Shown: positions 11,831-54,500 of the stretch, one piece after another
Position numbering within the stretch: the stretch's first letter is position 1
Layout of the letters: every line of letters starts with the position of its first letter
Source: Urophycis tenuis
Taxonomy: Eukaryota > Chordata > Actinopteri > Gadiformes > Phycidae
Length of the DNA stretch: 64,000 nucleotides
Reading direction: 5' to 3'
Assembly (NCBI GenBank): GCA_036785325.1
Contig: JAXIVH010000007.1
Span: 5,405,922 to 5,469,921, forward strand
Made by a program: the position numbers and the translations under genes
The notes under the pieces: model-generated
The model's input: only the letters and a program-made list of their open reading frames with translations
Database searches by the model: none
Told to the model about the DNA's origin: nothing

Positions 11831-13831
11831 CGCCCGTTCACGCATGTTGCCAAACAACAGCGTGCAGAACAGGACAGGGCAGTGAGTGAACGAGCGTGCA
11901 AGAGAAGAGAGGGAGGGTCAGACAATTATGAGCTGCGATTGTCATCCCCTTCGCCTGCGTGTTGTGCAGCTCACTACAGCAAACAGCAAATCCACTCAGG
12001 GATTTGTTTGGAGCTAATTATGTTTAACCACAGCAGACCTAAATCGTGTTTTGTCGAAAAATACTTTTTTTTTTACAGGCACCTTTGAGTTGTTGAAACC
12101 AAAATGAGTTGTTGAAATGTTTACAGTTAACAAAGACAGGCGTTCAGTGCTGATTCTGTTGTATTCTATTCTATGATTCTATTCTGTGTCAGACACTCAC
12201 GGCCGCAAGCTAATAGTGTACTGTATTATATGATATGTTTTGCAAAATAAAACCTTGCTGAGCTTCATTGAGGCCTCCGCCCAGTGTTGATGACTATAGG
12301 TCTGTGGTGAGACAACTGGCTCATTGATGGAAGTATAACATCGCTCCTTGTTTTGCATCAAGAAACATGGAATGCGTAGACAGGGCATATCAGTGATGAA
12401 TAATAAAGTGTGTGAATGATAGATATTAATCATAGGGAAAAATATTCTGAACAATTCAGACACAGAAAGCCACACAACTAAACAATTTTCATGACTCGTT
12501 TCACGTGCCACAGATTTGAATTTGCACTATTGATCCAATAGCTCATCATTGTTTCCATTCCAAGTTATGAGTATGCATGCATCATTTAGAGGCATCCCAT
12601 CCCATCCCAACATTTACAGTAATGTGGCACATACTATTCTGACCACATTGATATCAGCCTATATGTGGCTCTGCAACTGACAGTGTGGTAGCACCCATGT
12701 GTCGTGTTTTCACTGCCAAACGAACCGTGAACGTAGGAGTGGTCTGTGAAATCAGATCTCGAAAGTTCTTCATTTGTTGTTGTCCAGCAGTTGCAATTTT
12801 CTGAGCATGTTGTGAACATATGCACCTCCATTTTAACCCCTTTTTCATGTTCGTGATTAGATTTTTTTTTTTTAAACTATGGGTGTTCTCAGTAGTCAAA
12901 TTCAGTATAATTGAAACATTATCAAAAGTGTGTACGTTTTTCATTAGGAAAAACATACACACTTTCTGTTTCTCACAGCCACTGAGTGAAAGCCAGCTCT
13001 ACAGCGCGGAAGTGGTGGGGGCCAATCCATTGTGTGGAGTATATAGGTCAACCAAACCCAATCAATGGCAACCTCTTGAGCTATTAACATCTTAGAGATG
13101 GTAAGAGGTTTTAAAGCCTCCAGGCTTTGTTTGAGATAAGCAAAAAAGCATTCTTTGGTGCCGATTGTATTTGCATGTCTTGATTGTATATTATTATTTA
13201 ACCTATTCTCTGTGTCAGTAATGTTGAAGGCAAAGTCACCTGTATGTGTTTTACTTCATAATAATATTAGAGTANNNNNNNNNNNNNNNNNNNNNNNNNN
13301 NNNNNNNNNNNNNNNNNNNNNNNNNNNNNNNNNNNNNNNNNNNNNNNNNNNNNNNNNNNNNNNNNNNNNNNNNNNNNNNNNNNNNNNNNNNNNNNNNNNN
13401 NNNNNNNNNNNNNNNNNNNNNNNNNNNNNNNNNNNNNNNNNNNNNNNNNNNNNNNNNNNNNNNNNNNNNNNNNNATTTGTCAGAGGCGTAAATCAATCAA
13501 CTGTCAATCTGGATTTTCACTTTTATAAACCTAATCCACTGATTGCTTTCATTTAACTATTATAATGAATTAATATTATAAACCCGATTCCTATATAATA
13601 GTAGTAACAATAACTTGATGTCATGTAGTTATTTTAAGTAAAGCAAAGTTAAGCTTAGCACAAATCCACTATAAATTATTTGAATACTAAAATGTGTCTT
13701 TCATCTATCTGGCTACATAAAATAAATAGCAGCCAAATACACAAACCTTATTTTTCGTGTTACTCTCAAAGAAGCTAGCATGAGATGCTACGAGAGCCCC
13801 GCCCCTTCTCCATCACTTGGGGACCCCCTCC
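11828..13831. other. intergenic, includes a 200-bp assembly gap
   Basis: No gene was recognised. Ns occupy 13275-13474, exactly 200 bases, so this is a placeholder of unknown true length. The stretch lies 3' of pi15 and should contain its 3' untranslated region (13831 downward), but no polyadenylation signal was assigned. Confidence 0.6.
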
Positions 13832-16220
<2,389 letters not shown>

Positions 16221-18536
16221 ATTTAAAAGTTGTGATCCTAAGCGCAAAAACAATAGGCTGTCCTCTCTTGGACCTCGGTGTTGAACGTTTTCAGTGATTT
16301 CAGATGAATAAAAAAAAGTATCCCCTGGTGTAGAACCGAGGAGATACCCACCCCCTTTTCCAATTGACATCATTGGTCACGCTCTTCATTCTCTCGTTGC
16401 GGGTTTGAATGTAGAAGTAGAAGTATTGTTGAATACTCAAAATAAACCCTTCAGACAGTTTGCACAGCTATGGTCCTATACTTTATTTGACTCAATTATA
16501 CAATTATAGTGGTGAAATATAGCCTATGCGTGCCATTTTTATTTGTATGAGCACAGGGACACAAACCAATTCAAATTATCTAGACGACCTTTCAGGTTGT
16601 CAATCGATTCCATACAGTGGGACTAACCAACGTTTTCATGGGCATCCTATTCAACCTGATGTGTCATAACTCCTCACCTAAAAACGCTGCTACCTCCCTT
16701 TCATGTTTTTGGGGGGTATTTTGTACAGGCCTAGTTCATACTTAACATGCTATAAGCAGCTCCTATACGATGCGCGTCGTTCCCTCGCAACATAGCCCAC
16801 GTGTGTCCACCTTTCCCCCCGGATTGGAAGATCAGCCACACACCTGGCTGAAGCATGGTCTGCAATGCCTCTTCATTTACACTGGTGGGTAAGTCGGTGT
16901 ATTAAAACAAACTACAGGAATTTTTACGAGCTATTAAACCACTATTTGGTTCTGTAGGCTGTTTTTTAGACGTGTTAGTGTTCTCTGTGCTCAGCGGCAG
17001 CTCGCGTGAAACTCCTTGCCCTTATTTAGATTTGGATTAAGGGCTCCAAGCATGACGTCAGGCTCGTGAGAAAAAAAACCTGGAGAATAATAATAATGCC
17101 TAACGCCACCTCGTCCATCGAGCCAACTTGGCCCCTGCAGAGCAACGAGGGAATGTGGGGGAGTGATTGTAACTGTATCTCACCGCCGGTGCCAACCTTT
17201 ACAACAAAAGGTTCAGTTTCATGCAACGCTTTTATCATCAGCAGGCAGCAACCGCACACTTCACCTCACCGCTGACCAAAAGATTGGCGTTGTTTTTCAT
17301 GTGGCGTTATGAACCTGTATGTTTCTCTTATGTTAAGTTGTCAAAAAAAAGTGCAGTTGTTTTACTTGGCAGGTGGGAGCAGAAATTATTTGTCAGCTGA
17401 TTTGATTCATTGGCCTTTGGACTCCTTTTAAGTGTTGTTCTCCCAGTGAGTTTGGCTCAAGGTTTATAACAAACCAATAAATAAAATCGTATGTGTAACA
17501 TCTGACACGATGACCTACCTGCTAACCAAAGCCCCTACTCTGTCAAGAAAGATCTAAAGATATGAAATGTCAAGTCAAATCAAGATTGTTCTTTGCATAA
17601 TGTGCATATTGCGTTATTTGTTCTGGACACAGTGTGGTTTATATATGCTACAATCTTTTTAACATTATTTGAAATAAAGATGAAACCCTGTAAATGCTGG
17701 ACTAATCCATCACGTTCTGTCACCAGTAGGCCTATTGCTGACAGACATCATAATAGAGACCATTAAATTACAATCTGAAATCAAAATATAACTTTCATTT
17801 GCAGTTAGGTCAACATCTTCAGTCCTAAATGTTGTGTGAACCTCCAGAATTAAATGGGGAGTATTTCTCTTTGTTGCTAGCAGGGGCTTGAGGAAGTGGC
17901 ATGCGTAATATGCTGTAGGCAACTGAGGTCATTTCTGGACATACTCCAAGCAATCAAGGTCTGTACTGGGGGCCGCCAGCTGGGAGGAACTGTACTCTGA
18001 TTTAGAAGAACGTGTTCCATCAGATGGAAAAACACCAGACAAATCTCTGCAATATCTGCATGCAAGCAAATCCTTGATTTCTGTTCGTATTAGGTATTTT
18101 CATGCAGTTGGTTACCTTCTATAATGATGATGAGTTAGTGCATAGAAGCATGTGGGTTGTTGACAGTAAGTGTTAGTAAGTGTGGGTAAATGTGTCCTTT
18201 ACTTACTTAATAATAAATCATTGAGAATCAGTTGCATGTTAGACTTAAAATATGTCATGAGGTCTGACACATAAAAAAAATATTCAAACAAAGATGAGAA
18301 CCTCGTATAGCCTACCTCTCCGCACTCTGTAATGCAATTTCACTGAACTCTGTTATGTTCAGTCTCAGTTATAAACATATATTTATACCATATAGACACA
18401 TTTTTAATGCATGAAACGATTCACAATTGTAATAACTGTATTCATTTCAAAAGGGGAAAGCACGTGTTTTTGCAGTAGAATAAACTATATGTATGCAGTA
18501 TAAACTAGGTATAGGCCTACCTAGAATAATTATGGT

Positions 18537-18592
<56 letters not shown>

Positions 18593-18599
18593 TTTTATT
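16221..18599. other. pi15 5' flank and intergenic region
   Basis: The pi15 promoter must lie at the left end of this stretch, but no start site is evident. A (CA)n-(TA)n compound tract occupies about 18538-18588. No other gene was recognised; open frames here lack splice sites and familiar motifs. Confidence 0.45.
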
Positions 18600-18730
18600 T
18601 TGCAGTAATTAGGTAACCGGAAATCGACATTTTCGCTTCCGGGTATATGACAACACGAGCCGTTGCCGTTTGGTTGAGATGATTATTGCACATCTCTCTA
18701 CGCGTCTAAGGTCAGACACTTGTTTTATCG
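18600..18730 (+). promoter_or_regulatory. probable coa1 promoter with paired ETS (GABP/NRF-2) motifs
   Basis: Two ETS cores in opposite orientation, ACCGGAAAT near 18617 and GCTTCCGGGT near 18637, lie about 20 bp apart in a CpG-enriched patch about 0.8 kb upstream of the coa1 start codon. Paired GABP (NRF-2) sites are common at promoters of nuclear genes for mitochondrial proteins. The assignment to coa1 is by position and is inferred. Confidence 0.4.
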
Positions 18731-19440
18731 TTCAAGGAATATTGTTTGGTTCGTCCGGCATGAATGGGAATCATGCTTTCCAATGGAAATTACTTTTCCC
18801 AATACGATTGCTGTAATGACATGTTAGTGCCGTCGTGCCCAACTAACTACTACCGAAGCCCTCTCTTCTACTAAACCATGTGGCAATTCTGCGGGCAAAG
18901 CGCTGATATTTTTTTCTTATAGAAAAATATGTACGTCTCGAGGTCATTAACTAATGTGGTTAAAAGGCATTCATAAAGGTTGGCTGACCAACAATGTAGG
19001 CCAACACAGCATACATGAAAGGATGTGACATGACATTGATGGGTCAGAGCTGTTTGACAACCTTGGCATACGTTCAGGAGTTATTGGAAGTGGACAGAGA
19101 CATCTTGTAGGTCGTAGACATTGAATTCCCAGTTTCAGTTTCAATACGTGCACAGTTAATGTCGATATATGCCTATATAGATACAGTATATGCCTGCACC
19201 TGTTCTGTGATGTTGTACACTTAACACTATTACATTTAAAATGTTTTTTTCTTTTTAGACAGCCAGCAACCCTTAATAAAGTTTATCACATTACTATTTG
19301 AAGCATTTTAGGCTTATTATTTAGTATTCATTTTGTGTACTATTTTGTCATATATTATCATTATTGTATTAGTTTGACATGCCATTACTAACAAATATGT
19401 TTGCCAATGTTCCCAGTGTGTAACAGCAAACTGTGCAGTG

Positions 19441-20968
<1,528 letters not shown>

Positions 20969-21456
20969 CATGGAGCTGGACCAAAGCAAGTGGTCCTCAT
21001 AAGGCCGACGTCAGGACAAGACGTATTGATAAAATGACTATTAATAGTCAAACCACATACTAACTGACTGCTAAATGGAATACCACCTCTATCGGCTCTG
21101 GGGAAAAGAGATACTGGATTATCTTGTCTTCGAACACGTCTCAGTTGGACAGCGGACCCCATGTTGAACACATGAACAATTTGGATATCCCCATTTCATC
21201 ACAAATCATTGCAATTATTTTTGACCATGGGGACAGTAATTGAACTGAGTGACCTTGTAAAATGTAAATTGATGTAAATGTACAAGATTATGTTAAATGT
21301 ATTTTGATGCAATATTCTATGTAAAGTGTAAATATAAGATTACATCAAAATGTAATGTGTTACTGTTGTGCTTCTTAGATGAGCTTTCAGATTTTAGATA
21401 TGTCAAACCTTATTTAAAACGGCACACTATGTGTACGTTTTGTAGCTGCCACGCCT

Positions 21457-21502
21457 AATAAACATCAATAATCTCTTCAATCTGGGGCACCCAGACAATA
21501 AA
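21457..21502 (+). terminator. coa1 polyadenylation signals
   Basis: Two AATAAA hexamers, 21457-21462 and 21497-21502, lie about 490 and 530 bp after the coa1 stop codon with no coding sequence between. This gives coa1 a normal-length 3' UTR. Confidence 0.6.
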
Positions 21503-21724
21503 TCAGTCGTTGTCATCCTGTTTACGTTTAGGGCGCACGGTTTCCGTTTTTGTAGTTATATTGTTGTCGTGATCAAATGTAGCATCCGGAATGAGACAAC
21601 AGCTGACTTGATCTTTGAAGGAAAACGATCCCTGATTCGAGGAAGACGGTGATGCTGCGGGCAAGAGCCCTGTATCCCATGTAAAGTAAAACAAAATGCT
21701 TTTACCAAAGATGTCGTTTCCCAA
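21503..21724 (-). other. possible unrecognised minus-strand exon
   Basis: A 73-codon minus-strand frame ends in a basic, charged tail (RPKRKQDDND). An acceptor-like AG occurs inside it (near 21671), before a serine-rich stretch. No family was recognised and no partner exon was found to the right, so this may be chance. Confidence 0.2.
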
Positions 21725-22503
21725 AGGTGGTCTTCAAAATAAAAGCATGCAGGTTGAACTTGAGTTCGGGGAAATTGAAGCGGTACTAGCTAGAATTTAA
21801 CAAGACCAACACCTAATGTTCATCTGCTTCATCAAAATGATGTGGCCATTTTTACGGACCCTTTATTTGACTAGTAACTTACCCCTATTTCAGAAGAAGA
21901 ATGCCAGGGTGTAGTCCACTGTTCATGATAGTGCAGAGAGAATGGTACATAAATATTGTAAATGACTAAACTAGTATTTAGGCTAGTTTTCGTTCGAATG
22001 ATAAAATACTAATTTCGTATAAAAGACTGAATATAACGGATTAGTACATCGTTTAGCTGTTGATGCAGATCGACAAGACCACGTACTTTATTTTGACACA
22101 CACAACCGGAACTCGCCTCTTTATTTTCCCTGGCTTGTCAGGTTGAAGATGCTGAGGGAAAATTCGGTCGCCTTTTGACCATAGCATAGGCTACGAATAG
22201 TCCCGGTCCCCCCGATGCCACAGACCGCCTTATAGGCAACGTTACCGTTGAGATATGCACACGATTTAATCTGCAGACCGGTCGTCGCACCACTGAGAGA
22301 GAAAGCATGTGTTGTGGATGATACAGCTGTGGAGCTGACAGTCCATCGGTTGTCATCCCTGACTCAGGTAAGCAGGCTATCGCAAATGTCAACATCGGCA
22401 CATGTACGCCTAGGGCCTAGAATGTACGATTCGTTTATCTTATAGGTGCTATTGTATGTCAATTCGACCGCCATCCCCAAACTCGCTTGTCCAGCCACGT
22501 CGA

Positions 22504-22578
<75 letters not shown>

Positions 22579-24666
22579 GTAAAACGCTGACACGTACAGA
22601 CACGATGCATATCCTGTTTCCTTGGGTACCACCAAGCCTGCTGCCCGGGTCCAGGGATGCTCGTTGCCTCTGCTGCCCGGACGCCTGGCCTGTTTGTCCT
22701 TCTGCCATGACAGCCAGGATGCACCGTCTTATGCACCCCCATGTCACCACAGTCTGACACGTAGGCTGTACTGTATAGCTAGCAAATTGGGAAACATTGA
22801 TGGACATTCTGTAGTAATGACCCAATCTGACAGTTAGATGTTCTGATCAGATGAATTGCAGTTTAAAGGTGAAGTAGCTCCATTAATGCTTTGAATATGT
22901 TGTCCAAACTTGCTAGAAGCTAGTATTTTGTGGCTTTCTCAATGCAATGTTGTTCTTTTCTAGTATATGTAATAAAACACCAATTCAGCACATTTATACA
23001 TTTTTATATCACATATATCACAGTCTATACAGCAACTTAGTTACAGGATCATCTTATGTATTTTCTTCTTGAATTCCATAGGCCTATACCAAATTAGTCA
23101 CTGGATCATGACATCATGTGTTCGTTCTATAGATTCATATCAGATTCATCGGATTTATCAGATTCATCTCTTGGTTTTTATTTCTTCAGGAAGACTTGAT
23201 GTCTTCCATGAAGTCCTCCTTGTAAGGATTTTTTATAGTGACATTGATACGAATACAAACCACTAAGAGGATCTGGAGACAAACAGACGTCAGTCCAACA
23301 GGTAGTGCGAATACGCTCCTTCACAATTACTTAATGTTTCTCATGCCCTATGTGCGTATCGATAAAAACACGTTTCATAGTGAAGCAATAGAGCGCCAAG
23401 GCCATTCCAGAGTGTATATTGGTCAATATACTCAAAACTCCTCAACAATATTGTGTCTATAAAACACACACACACACACACACATATAAAGCCACTCTGA
23501 GGCATCACTCAAACTGGTCGGGAGTCACTTTAATGAGGTCCGAGGTGCTGAGAGATGAATTATAGAGTGTGAACTCAGCAGGCAGACAGAAGCCCAGCCG
23601 GCGCTCCGTGGAGCTATGAGCCAGTGGCCTGACGCCCCCCAGCATGGTGCCAGCGTCGTTCACTTCTCCCAGCTAAACGCCTGCAACAGAGCGCTAGAAT
23701 TCACGTGTATTGGTGGAAGACAGAGTGGGTTGCCTGATCGATATCTGTCTCAGTTAGATGAGTTTATCGGCAAGAGGGGCGAGAGAGGAGGGGGACTGTA
23801 CCATATAGGCATATCCGTTTCCGTTACGTGTTTGATATTGCTTTGTCAAATCCTCAGTCGACTCTCGAAACTCTCCGTATTTATTATCCACGTTTTTGTT
23901 CTCCTTGTCGGGTTCTTGTTGTTGTCGCTCCAGGGACTGTTAACCGCTCATCGGATGTAAGAGCATAGAAATAGGTTTTCGGTAGAATGTAAAAACTCTA
24001 ACCTTGCTTAATTAATCTGCCTGTAGCCTTTAGCTGACAGCCATGGCTGCTGGTGTAGGCCTGCTCTTCCATTCATTTCATCACACTTCACCTGCGCCAA
24101 CCTGTTATGTAGGGCGATGTTAGTGTATTAGTTTGGGTGTTTGACTCCCTCCCAGCCAAAAGGTTCCGGGTTCGATCCCCAATGTCTGCAGTCTGCCTGA
24201 TGGCGACCTTGTCTTTCAATGAAACGCATTCAAATTAAACAAATGTGGATAAGATCATCTGCTAAATGACTAAGAAGAAGAATGTATGCAGGGAAAAAAA
24301 AAAAACCCTGATCTGAATAATATATGAACGGTTGAAATTGCATGCCTCTCAAGGTGCTAAATGATGTCAGAATGTATGATAATAAATCACATAATTAACA
24401 CAACGCGATTAACAATTCATCACAGTCGGGTGCTCCAATATCCTCACCCAGCCATTTTCACTTCCTGCTTTTCACCCCCCTCAAAGCGCGCGAGGGAAGC
24501 AAATCACCAGCCTACATAAAACATTGCGCTTTCGCCACGTGGACGCCCCCCCCCCCCCCTGCTGTGCGGCGGCTCATCTGCTTGCGTTGGCTGCTGTCCC
24601 CGGTCACACCTCGTCTGGCCCCACTGTGTGTGATGCTGGCTCCATGACTCAGCCATCCCCGCTGCA

Positions 24667-24704
<38 letters not shown>

Positions 24705-25338
24705 CTCGCCTCTCATCCTTCCGTGCCTTTCTCCTCTTCTTCCTCTCCTATAGACACGACCTCTCGTCTTCTTCCCTCGTTCTTTATTGTCAGACCCCCC
24801 CCCCCCGCGCCACCATCCCCAGCCCCATCCCCCCCTGTCAGAGCCCATTCTGTTCCTCCCTGCGTGCGCTGCTGCAGCACGGCCCGACCGTGATGTAAAC
24901 GACCTGATCACGCGGCGCCGTGGCCGGCGGCGCTGTCTGGCCGCCCATGGAGCCCGTGCGCTAACTGTGCAGTGCGCGGGCCGCCGCCGTGATGTGCGCC
25001 GCAAGCACTTTTGTTCCGGCACGACCTTTTTGAGGTTGCATTGTGGGGTGTGTTTATTGGCTGTGTATTTGTTGTCTTTTGTGTCTGGGTGGGTGTCACC
25101 TGCGCAGGGTGGTGCACGTGGTGCACTCTTGGGCGCAGGATGTGGTGCTTTATTGTGTTATTACACTAGGTACGCTTAATTCATGCAGAGGTTTTTCATA
25201 GCTGGGTTCTCTTTTAATGTACTTGAAAACTCCCCATCAGACGCCACCATGTTGTGGCTTTGGTCTCTCAGGCTGACGGAGGGACTGGTTTCTCCCTGCA
25301 GAGCTCCTCCTCTGAGCCCGCGTTTGTCGGCAGTCGCC
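21725..25338. other. intergenic and hecw1 upstream region
   Basis: The stretch contains a (TG)n tract at about 22507-22577, a (CA)n tract at 23465-23484, a SINE at 24115-24285, a poly-C run near 24547-24559 and a poly-A run near 24669-24701. Sequence from 24480 to 25010 is GC-rich and could be the hecw1 promoter. A CTCCCTGCAG acceptor at about 25300 precedes the hecw1 start codon, so the leader probably begins in an upstream exon within or beyond this stretch. Confidence 0.4.
24115..24285 (+). mobile_element. tRNA-derived SINE
   Basis: A polymerase III B-box-like GGGTTCGATCCCC at about 24168 follows an A-box-like stretch at about 24125. The 3' part ends ATCTGCTAAATGACTAAG, the reverse complement of the GCATTTAGCAGA word seen at other repeats here. 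Confidence 0.65.
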
Positions 25339-51586
<26,248 letters not shown>

Positions 51587-54500
51587 ATGACGGGCGGTCG
51601 GTTTGATTTCGACGATGGCGGCACGTATTGCGGCGGCTGGGAGGACGGCAAAGCCCACGGACACGGCGTGTGCACGGGGCCCAAGGGTCAGGGCGAGTAC
51701 GCGGGATCGTGGTCCAACGGGTTCGAGGTGGTCGGCGCGTACACCTGGCCCAGCGGCAACATCTACCGGGGATACTGGGCGCAGGGGAAGCGCCACGGAC
51801 TCGGCGTGGAAACCAAGGGCAGGTGGATTTACCGGGGGGAATGGACCCACGGGGTGAAGGGTCGCTACGGCGTGAGGCAGAGCTCCAACACCACGGCGAG
51901 GTACGAGGGGACGTGGAACAACGGCTTACAGGACGGCTACGGCGTCGAGACGTACGGCGACGGAGGTGAGGCCACCGGGCAACAGTTGGCTTTTCATGGG
52001 CGCGCGCGCGCGCGTGTGTGTGTTTGTGTCATGTAGGCAGATCAGGCCGACGATTTTTCCTCTTATATTTTAGGCGTAAAACTAAAGTTATAGTTGAAGT
52101 TGCTGTTGGTGGCTGACACGTAGCGTGTATAAAACGGCAACAAGTGTCTCTCAACTCTTGGGTTACATTTTGAGTGGGATTTTCTTTTTACGTCTCCCAA
52201 AAACTGCAACAGTGTGTTGTAATGAAGCTCCTGGTTGGTTTATTATGAGGGCCGACTGGGCAGAGCTGTTGTCCAACTACCAGGGAATGAAGGCTTCTTC
52301 GGCTAAACATGCCCTGTAACCATCATGATCTAACAGTAACGCTGCGTTATGCGTATTGGGGACATGATGGTAACAGTAACATTTCCATGAAGCAGCCCTT
52401 GTCGGGTTTGGTGTCCTAGTATTTTTCAGATTGATTGGTTTGAATGTATTGTAGAATGAATGCCATGTCCCCATAGTGCAGGTTGACTGTTGAAACAGCA
52501 GTGAGTCCGTCACTGGAGAGATTGCAAATATGTTATTACAAGTGGATGAGGAAATGTTGACATGTCACAGGTTCTTTTGATGTGAGTTATTTTATTTATT
52601 TATTTTTACCTGAGGGCTTAATCACTTCCCAACAAGGAACAAGGAATGACATGTTGCAAGATATATATATATATATATGTTTTACTGTATCTACAGTGGA
52701 CAAAATGCTAAGTAACTGATAGCTACAAAAACTGAACAGAACATGTAGAGATTATTGTGCATTATTCTGTTATCATATCATTTTATGCATCCCTTGAATT
52801 TGGCAGTTATTTCCTTGCTTGCACAGCACACTGAATGCAATTGGTTATGGTTATTATTTACTGTAGTATGGTAAGATGTTTTGGGATGTTTATATGAGAA
52901 CATAACGCCAGCATCTGCTCTAAACAGCACCAGCAGTAGTGGATGGGGTTCAGTGAAAGTACAAGTGGGTTTATATGCTAAGCACCTTCCTATCAACATT
53001 CAGTTTGATTGGAAATGTCTCTACATAGTTATTCATCCAGCAGTATCTATGGACAGTCTACAATCTGACACTGGAGCACTCGCAAATTGTTGAGGGTTGC
53101 AATTTCTGCTAATGGGTTCATATTGCAACTCTGGCTTATTCCATTGATACGTATGGTAGGTAGATTAGAATATAATACACATCTGACAACACTTTAAACC
53201 CCTGGATACATGAACAACATTAGCATATCCCTATGAGGGATGAAGGGCCTTCGTCTTCCTCTTTATCCCCCAGTTTGTTTGAACGTCCTCTCCACTGCGC
53301 TACTCTAAATGTATCTGCTTCCTATCTTTATCACTCTGTGCCCTCCCCACCCCCCACCCCCCCCTTTGAATCTGTCTATTTCGGTCCCCTTCGCTGACCT
53401 TCTCTTAGTCTTCATCTCTCTGCCCGGTCTAGTCCGTCTTCCTATGTTTGTGATGAGTGTTATATCGTTTTTCCCACCATGCCGCCATGGCACCGAACCC
53501 CTTGGCTTCAGCTTTATTCCGGTACGTTTGTTTCAACTTCAGGAATAGCGCAGGCTTTTAGGGTTGGCGGCCCGACGCGGCCCCACGGCCCCACAATGTG
53601 TCTGCACGTCGAAACCGGATTAGTCCGGTCACCAAATCCATACATCCGCATCCGCGCATTAGTGGCGTTCGCCCACCCGCCCCGTCGTCCTTTCTGCTTG
53701 GTTTGTCAGGGTCACGGCGGCAGCCGGTGGCGACAGGGCAGTCCGGGGCTGAGGCCTCCCCCGTGCGCGTTCCCTGGACGTGGTTCCCCCATGCGCGTTC
53801 CCCTGGACGTGGTTCCCCTGTGCGCGTTCCCTGGACGTGGTTCCCCTGTGCGCGTTCCCTGGACGTGGTTCCCCCGTGCGCGTTCCCTGGACGTGGTTCC
53901 CCTGTGCGCGTTCCCTGGACGTGGTTCCCCCGTGCGCGTTCCCTGGACGTGGTTCCCCTGTGCGCGTTCCCTGGACGTGGTTCCCCCGTGCGCGTTCCCC
54001 TGGACGTGGTTCCCCTGTGTGTGTTCCCTGGACGTGGTTCCCCTGTGCGCGTTCCCTGGACGTGGTTCCCCTGTGCACGTTCCCTGGATGTGGTTCCCCT
54101 GTGTGTGTTCCCTGGACGTGGTTCCCCTGTGCGTGGTTCCCTGGATGTGGTTCCCCTGTGTGTGTTCCCTGGACGTGGTTCCCCTGTGCGTGGTTCCCTG
54201 GACGTGGTTCCCCTGTGCGCGTTCCCTGTGACGGCGCGGTTGAATCCGAACCCTGCCGACCCTTCGCAGGGATGGTGCGTCTGTCGCAGATCAGCCCACG
54301 ATGCCTGTTCAGGCTCGGCCCAGTGCCGCTACCAAATTCTGTTGCTTGATGGCGTTTGGGGGGTAGGCCATAGGTGAGTGCAAGGCACTGTGAGGGTTTC
54401 TATTCTTGTTGACCGCGGCGACCTCTGTACCAAGAGACAATTTAGAACCCGCTCATTTACGGGCTAATTTACGACCAATCAGGGCCTCTCTTCTGTGATT

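Noticed and set aside
21711..21800. 30-codon plus-strand frame with a plausible start codon
   Set aside because: It is short, has no recognised family, and no downstream exon was found in phase.
53479..54377. Three overlapping long plus-strand frames rich in VPWTWFPCAR-type repeats
   Set aside because: They are the same 28-bp minisatellite read in three frames; 28 is not a multiple of three and the unit contains no stop.
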